NCBI RefSeq assembly: GCF_003412465.1
Contig: NZ_QTJV01000013.1
Span: 62,001 to 126,000, forward strand
Length of the DNA stretch: 64,000 nucleotides
DNA from: Chitinophaga silvisoli
Lineage (GTDB): Bacteria; Bacteroidota; Bacteroidia; Chitinophagales; Chitinophagaceae
Reading direction: 5' to 3'
Shown here: positions 60,017-64,000 of the stretch, one piece after another
Position numbering within the stretch: position 1 is the first letter of the stretch
Layout of the letters: each line of letters starts with the position of its first letter
Program-made: the position numbers and the translations under genes
The notes under the pieces: generated by a model
Seen by the model: the letters and a program-made list of their open reading frames with translations, nothing else
What the model was told of the DNA's origin: nothing
The model's database searches: none

Positions 60017-60614
60017 TGCGCACACAATTTTTCAGTATCCTGATCTTGCGTGTAATAGGGACACTCCCCTCCTGATTACGGGCAGATCGGGTACGGGCAA
60101 GACGACCCTTCTTCATTTACTGGCCTGCCTACTGAAACCAGCGGGTGGCCAGCTCCTCATTGATGGCACTGATACGGGTTTATTAAGCAATAGTAAACTG
60201 GATCAGTTCAGGGGGCGGCATATAGGTATTGTTTACCAGTCATCTCATTTTATGAGTGCACTTAGTATACTTGACAATATCCTGCTGCCCAGGTTCTTTA
60301 GCCGTTACACGCCGGATACCGGCAAGGCGCTACAGCTTGCTGCGCGATTGCAGATTGATCACCTGCTCCACAAGCGGCCAGCGGAATTAAGTAAGGGAGA
60401 GCAACAACGGGTGTCTATCGCCAGGGCATTGATCAATAACTCGCAACTGCTGCTGGCAGATGAACCGACCAGCAGCCTGGACGATGATAATGCCTACAGG
60501 GTGATTCAGCTTTTGCTGGAACAGGCCGCGATGAGTCATGCCATGCTCATTGTCGTCACTCATGATGCCAGGCTAAAACAACATTTCTCAAACCTTATAT
60601 ACCTGGAGAGATGA
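59982..60614 (+). CDS. LolD/MacB-like ABC ATPase
   Basis: 210 residues: Walker A TGRSGTGKTT, Q-loop YQSSHFMSALSILDN, signature LSKGEQQRVSIARAL (LSKGE in place of LSGGE), Walker B LLLADEPTSSLDD and H-loop VVTHD. It belongs to the MacB/LolD branch that works with FtsX-type permeases; the permease gene overlaps by four bases. It is part of the probable Zur-controlled operon. Confidence 0.93.
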   Translation: MLQAIQLQFAYNAHTIFQYPDLACNRDTPLLITGRSGTGKTTLLHLLACLLKPAGGQLLIDGTDTGLLSNSKLDQFRGRHIGIVYQSSHFMSALSILDNILLPRFFSRYTPDTGKALQLAARLQIDHLLHKRPAELSKGEQQRVSIARALINNSQLLLADEPTSSLDDDNAYRVIQLLLEQAAMSHAMLIVVTHDARLKQHFSNLIYLER

Positions 60615-61765
60615 CAACAAAAATCATATTCAGGAACTTGTTTCAGCATCCCTTATCTACCCTGCTTAGTTTATTATTGTTGACCTGTGGTACCGGGATT
60701 ATTTCGATGTTGCTGGTGACCCGGCACCAGTTAGCTACCAAAATGGACCGTGAACTGCAGGATATAGACCTGGTAGTAGGTGCCAAGGGGAGTCCGCTGC
60801 AACTGGTACTTTCTGCCGTTTACCAGCTGGATGCTCCCACGGGAAATATTTTGCTGAAAGATGCGGACCGGATTGCTGCCTTACCCCTGGTAAAAGAGGC
60901 TATTCCCCTCGCCTATGGCGATTCTTATCGATCATACAGGATTGTGGGTACAGATAGTAATTACCTGGGGAAATACAACTGTGTATTCAGCGGGGGGCGC
61001 ATTTTCAATACGGATATGGAGGCGGTGATTGGCAGTGAAGTGGCTGCACATACGGGCTTAAAGATCGGAGATACTTTTGCAGGGATGCATGGCCTGAGTG
61101 ATAACGGGCATGCTCACACGGCATTTAAATACAGGGTGACTGGCATACTGATGGAAAATAATACCGTAGTAGATAAGCTGGTGCTGACGAATGTAGCATC
61201 CGTATGGAAAATTCATGATGATGGGGATGAAGAAAAAGAGATCACGGCCCTGCTGATCAAATACAGGAGTCCGCAGGCAATGATCTCCCTGCCCCGGATG
61301 ATTAATGAAACGACACCTATGCAGGCGGCGATTCCTCAACTGGAAATAAAGCGATTATTCAGTCTGATGGGGGTAGGCATAAAGACATTGCAGGCCATTG
61401 CATTTGCGATTGTATTGCTATCTGGGCTGAGTGTGTTCATTGCCCTTTATACCAGGCTGAAAGAGCGGAAATATGAGCTGGCACTGGCCAGGGCTATGGG
61501 TAGTAGCCGCATGTTGATCAGCTGCTTGTTGCTGTGCGAAGGTTTGATAATGGTGATCAGCGGGTTTATTTTGGGAATTATGCTGAGTCGTGTCGGCTTA
61601 CTGTATTTGAGTAAATATTCCCGTATGAGCGTATTTAGAATATCTCTTCTGCCAGAGGAATGGCACCTGCTATTAGTCACGCTCCTGCTGGGAATACTGG
61701 CAGCTGCGTTGCCTGCTATCCAGGCATTCCGATTAAACATTTCAAAAACGCTTGCCCATGAATAA
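60611..61765 (+). CDS. FtsX/LolC-like ABC permease
   Basis: 384 residues with one N-terminal helix (PLSTLLSLLLLTCGTGIISM), a large extracytoplasmic domain (~45-250) and three C-terminal helices with the motif KYELALARAMGSSR. The conserved stretch DIDLVVGAKGSPLQLVLSAV in the domain matches the DUF214-type permeases seen in Zur-regulated operons of Pseudomonas (PA4065, from memory). Together with the ATPase it is probably an extruder or release machine for a metal-related cargo, not a classic importer. Confidence 0.88.
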   Translation: MTTKIIFRNLFQHPLSTLLSLLLLTCGTGIISMLLVTRHQLATKMDRELQDIDLVVGAKGSPLQLVLSAVYQLDAPTGNILLKDADRIAALPLVKEAIPLAYGDSYRSYRIVGTDSNYLGKYNCVFSGGRIFNTDMEAVIGSEVAAHTGLKIGDTFAGMHGLSDNGHAHTAFKYRVTGILMENNTVVDKLVLTNVASVWKIHDDGDEEKEITALLIKYRSPQAMISLPRMINETTPMQAAIPQLEIKRLFSLMGVGIKTLQAIAFAIVLLSGLSVFIALYTRLKERKYELALARAMGSSRMLISCLLLCEGLIMVISGFILGIMLSRVGLLYLSKYSRMSVFRISLLPEEWHLLLVTLLLGILAAALPAIQAFRLNISKTLAHE

Positions 61766-62195
61766 ATTCCTGCTTACATTACTGCTCACAATCAATCCGG
61801 CAGCACAGCAGGAAAAGCCTGTAAAGGCAAGCTGGGGCACCTTATTGAATATTAAGTATGAAGAGAAGTACCTGAATGACATCAAAGGCTATATGCTTTT
61901 CCCGAAATTTACACAAAATGTAAAAAACCTGGATGGCAAGCTGGTGGAGATCAAAGGTTTTGTGATCCCGGTAGATAAGACAGGGGCGACCCTGGCATTG
62001 TCCGCAAACCCGTATGCCAGTTGTTACTTTTGTGGAGGTGGTAGTCCGGCATCGGTCATAACCGTAAAACTAAAGAAAAAGAATACCGGTTACGATATAG
62101 ATGATTATAGGAAATTCAGGGGCAAACTGAGACTGAATGCTACTGACATCAATGAATTTTATTACGTTTTAGAATTATCCGAGGAGGTAAAATAA
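61758..62195 (+). CDS. DUF3299-like periplasmic protein
   Basis: 145 residues from the ATG at 61758, overlapping the permease by 8 bases. A signal peptide (KFLLTLLLTINPAAQQ) precedes a compact domain with LDGKLVEIKGFVIPVDKTG, then SCYFCGGGSPASVITVKLK. This matches DUF3299 ('GxxVxIxGYVxPL...CxxCxxPP'). Proteins of this family sit beside ATPase/permease pairs in Zur regulons. The Cys pair (CYFC) may bind zinc or another metal. Confidence 0.8.
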   Translation: MNKFLLTLLLTINPAAQQEKPVKASWGTLLNIKYEEKYLNDIKGYMLFPKFTQNVKNLDGKLVEIKGFVIPVDKTGATLALSANPYASCYFCGGGSPASVITVKLKKKNTGYDIDDYRKFRGKLRLNATDINEFYYVLELSEEVK

Positions 62196-62196
62196 G

Positions 62197-63162
62197 ATGA
62201 CGACCCAAATACAACCCAAACCGGTCACCATTTTAACCGGTTTTTTAGGTGCAGGAAAAACTACCTTTCTGAATGAGTTGCTGATGGCCGGAGAGAAAGG
62301 GAAATATGCGATAATTGAGAATGAGTTCGGCAAAGAGTCCATAGACGGAGAGCTGGTGATGGAGATATCGGACAATATCTTTGAGATGAGTAGCGGCTGT
62401 CTGTGCTGTAACCTCAATGAAGACCTGGTAGATCTGCTCATTGACCTTTCAAAAAAGTCAGGGAATTTTGAAGAGCTGATTATTGAGACGACCGGTATTG
62501 CAGATCCTTCGACGGTGGCGTTGCCATTTCTAATAGACCCGCTGGTGACGCGGTATTATCAATTGCAGCGGGTGGTTTGCCTGGTAGACGCGAGGAATAT
62601 TGCGTATGAACTGGAGACCACAGAGGAGGCGCGGAAGCAGATTAGTTTCAGTGATGTGTTGTTGATTTCAAAAACGGACCTGGTGAGTGATGAGGAGCTG
62701 GCAGGAGTCCATAATCTGCTGAAGGAGATCAATCCCTTTGCCGTGATTTTGTCGGGTACGAAGGAGCATTTCCCGCACCAGTCGATTATGGGGTATATCA
62801 GGAACCAGTCAGAACATTTTAGTGGCGGGGAGCAGAAGAAGGAGAAGCATCACCACAGTTTGTCGTCATTGACGCTGACTTTTGATAGGCCATTTGATAT
62901 TCCTAAGTTAAAGCATACCATGATGGTGTTTATGGCGGTGCAGTCGGCAGATATTTACAGGGTGAAAGGAATTGTGTATGGGTTTGGCGAGAAGGAGAAG
63001 TTTGTGTTGCAGTCTGTGGCGGAATACCTGGCGATGACACCGGGAAAGGAATGGGCGGAGGATGAGGTCAGGAGAAGTAAGATTGTGTTTATTGGCAGGA
63101 ATCTGAAGATGAAGGGGTTTGAGCAGTTGCTGGGCCATGCATTGTATACGGCAGAGAAGTAA
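62197..63162 (+). CDS. COG0523/CobW-family GTP-dependent metallochaperone (ZNG1-like)
   Basis: 321 residues. Walker A TGFLGAGKTTFLNE, the metal motif CLCCN (CxCC) at ~70, switch ETTGIADPS, NKxD-type SKTDLV, a His-rich insert (KEKHHHSL) and a C-terminal CobW_C domain. COG0523 GTPases deliver zinc to client enzymes under zinc starvation and are typical Zur targets. It starts one base after the DUF3299 stop and is the last gene of the operon. Confidence 0.93.
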   Translation: MTTQIQPKPVTILTGFLGAGKTTFLNELLMAGEKGKYAIIENEFGKESIDGELVMEISDNIFEMSSGCLCCNLNEDLVDLLIDLSKKSGNFEELIIETTGIADPSTVALPFLIDPLVTRYYQLQRVVCLVDARNIAYELETTEEARKQISFSDVLLISKTDLVSDEELAGVHNLLKEINPFAVILSGTKEHFPHQSIMGYIRNQSEHFSGGEQKKEKHHHSLSSLTLTFDRPFDIPKLKHTMMVFMAVQSADIYRVKGIVYGFGEKEKFVLQSVAEYLAMTPGKEWAEDEVRRSKIVFIGRNLKMKGFEQLLGHALYTAEK

Positions 63163-63165
63163 TGG

Positions 63166-63189
63166 ATGCCGCCCGGGTTCGGGCGGCAT
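63166..63189 (+). terminator. Terminator of the zinc operon
   Basis: ATGCCGCCCG (63166-63175) and CGGGCGGCAT (63180-63189) form a perfect 10-bp GC-rich stem with a GGTT loop, three bases after the COG0523 stop codon. The T-run is short. Confidence 0.8.
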
Positions 63190-63298
63190 TTAAAATGATC
63201 TACCACTGTTAAAAGAAACTTTAATAATCCTGCCGAAATGGCTACCTTTGGAATTGTTAACTTTAGTTTCGTTCACTGCCTGAATACACAATAAGAGA

Positions 63299-63670
63299 AT
63301 GAGATTGACCAGGAAAATAATAGTGGTATTATCGATATTGGTGATTGCAATAAGTAAGGCATTCCTGTGTCAGTCTAATTTCACTAGTCTCCTGGATGAG
63401 ATTTATACAAACCCGGGCAGGGATTATCTTTATCACAACCTGTTTCAGCCATCTGTACTTCAGCATTACCGCACGCCTGCTACTATACAGTTGGTGGCTA
63501 TTGGCAAGACGGGGTTGCAAGCTGATTTTCACTGGGACCTGCTTATATTGCCACCGGTCATCTCCGTTAAAACAGTTCCCCCTGTAAAACAGGAGTACCC
63601 GGAGGAAAGCTATACTATCTCCACAAGATCCTTAGCAGGTATCCAGTTTCGTGGTCCGCCATGTATTTGA
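63299..63670 (+). CDS. Hypothetical exported protein
   Basis: 123 residues. A hydrophobic N-terminus (IIVVLSILVIAISKAFLC) acts as signal or anchor, and the rest is polar with prolines (LLILPPVISVKTVPPVKQEY) and ends RGPPCI. Similar small proteins occur before cation-efflux or TonB genes, but I do not recognise a family. Not in an operon with the zinc genes because of the terminator at 63166. Coding status is supported by an ATG, a signal sequence and normal composition. Confidence 0.55.
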   Translation: MRLTRKIIVVLSILVIAISKAFLCQSNFTSLLDEIYTNPGRDYLYHNLFQPSVLQHYRTPATIQLVAIGKTGLQADFHWDLLILPPVISVKTVPPVKQEYPEESYTISTRSLAGIQFRGPPCI

Positions 63671-63749
63671 TGTAAATTTTTCGTGTTAATCCATTTTGTG
63701 CCAGCTTTTATTAGCACTATTATTCTATCATTTTATTAAGGATCAGACC

Positions 63750-63938
63750 ATGTACATTTCATATTTAAAGTATGAGCCAATAGCGGCTATGCTGTTATTT
63801 TTGGCATCCTATGTTTCAGCGAATTATGAGTTTTCGGAGGAGGGTAATGAGGGGGAGAAAGATGAGCAGCTTGTTATTACCTATAATACGACGAATATAG
63901 CTGCGGACTTACTGGATGCGGTTGGAGATAAGAGATAA
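63750..63938 (+). CDS. Small hypothetical protein
   Basis: 62 residues from an ATG at 63750; the frame is open to 63696. One hydrophobic segment (PIAAMLLFLASYVSA) and an acidic part (EFSEEGNEGEKDEQ) can be seen. No family recognised. It ends just before a GC-rich hairpin near 63942. Weakly supported. Confidence 0.3.
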   Translation: MYISYLKYEPIAAMLLFLASYVSANYEFSEEGNEGEKDEQLVITYNTTNIAADLLDAVGDKR

Positions 63939-64000
63939 AACGGGGCCGTAGCGCCCCTGCTCCCAACGTTAACATCGGATTAACCTATTATAGAACTGAA

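Overview
The window looks like a chromosomal segment of a Bacteroidota bacterium, most likely a Chitinophaga-type member of the Chitinophagaceae. The evidence is a C-terminal type IX secretion sorting domain, a TonB-dependent receptor with a carboxypeptidase-regulatory N-terminus, MacB/FtsX-type permeases, an ABC permease fused to an M1 peptidase, A-rich translation starts without strong Shine-Dalgarno sequences, and promoters of the TTTG / TAnnTTTG type. I saw no tRNA, rRNA, CRISPR array, phage or insertion sequence.

Layout. 1-3.3 kb: the end of an AraC regulator, a divergent HxlR regulator/SDR pair with repeated operator-like boxes, a gene relic, and a PIN-domain toxin-like gene overlapping a 50-aa partner. 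3.5-7.3 kb: a fucose cluster (aldo/keto reductase, AraC regulator, GH29 alpha-L-fucosidase). 7.3-11.3 kb: relics of a PAS-domain gene, an AraC gene followed by a cupin-only truncated paralogue, an SDR, and a 33-bp minisatellite. 11.3-18.2 kb: a subclass B3 metallo-beta-lactamase with the GOB-type Gln ligand, a collagen-like protein with a C1q-like end, a T9SS-sorted surface protein, and an unusual amidoligase-like protein. 18.2-22.8 kb: a carotenoid operon (crtI-crtB-crtZ-crtY) divergent from a CarH-like B12 photoreceptor/repressor.

22.9-45.8 kb is the most striking region. It holds five tandem-domain universal stress proteins, two receiver-Crp/Fnr fusion regulators, a degenerate receiver, BON and YtxH-like proteins, a P-type ATPase, a Tat-lipoprotein hemerythrin, PEP synthase, Hsp20, PfkB, an L,D-transpeptidase, a Rip3-like M50 protease with CBS domains, a zinc alcohol dehydrogenase, a flavin-binding protein and a PAS histidine kinase. 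This gene set resembles the mycobacterial DosR dormancy regulon and the Burkholderia low-oxygen-activated (lxa) locus. Four exact Fnr-like palindromes (TGAT-N4-ATCA) lie upstream of its genes, and two of them sit about 40 bp before candidate transcription starts. I infer a low-oxygen/dormancy island controlled by the receiver-Crp/Fnr fusions.

45.9-63.2 kb: an ABC exporter/M1-peptidase pair with a DUF2975/XRE pair, a TonB-dependent receptor, a cysteine synthase/CBS-family enzyme with a divergent Lrp regulator, an 11-bp tandem repeat, a GH64-like glucanase lipoprotein, a MacB-type permease, and a probable Zur-controlled zinc-starvation operon (MerC, small protein, LolD/MacB-like ABC, DUF3299, COG0523 GTPase). 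Two small uncharacterised ORFs end the window.
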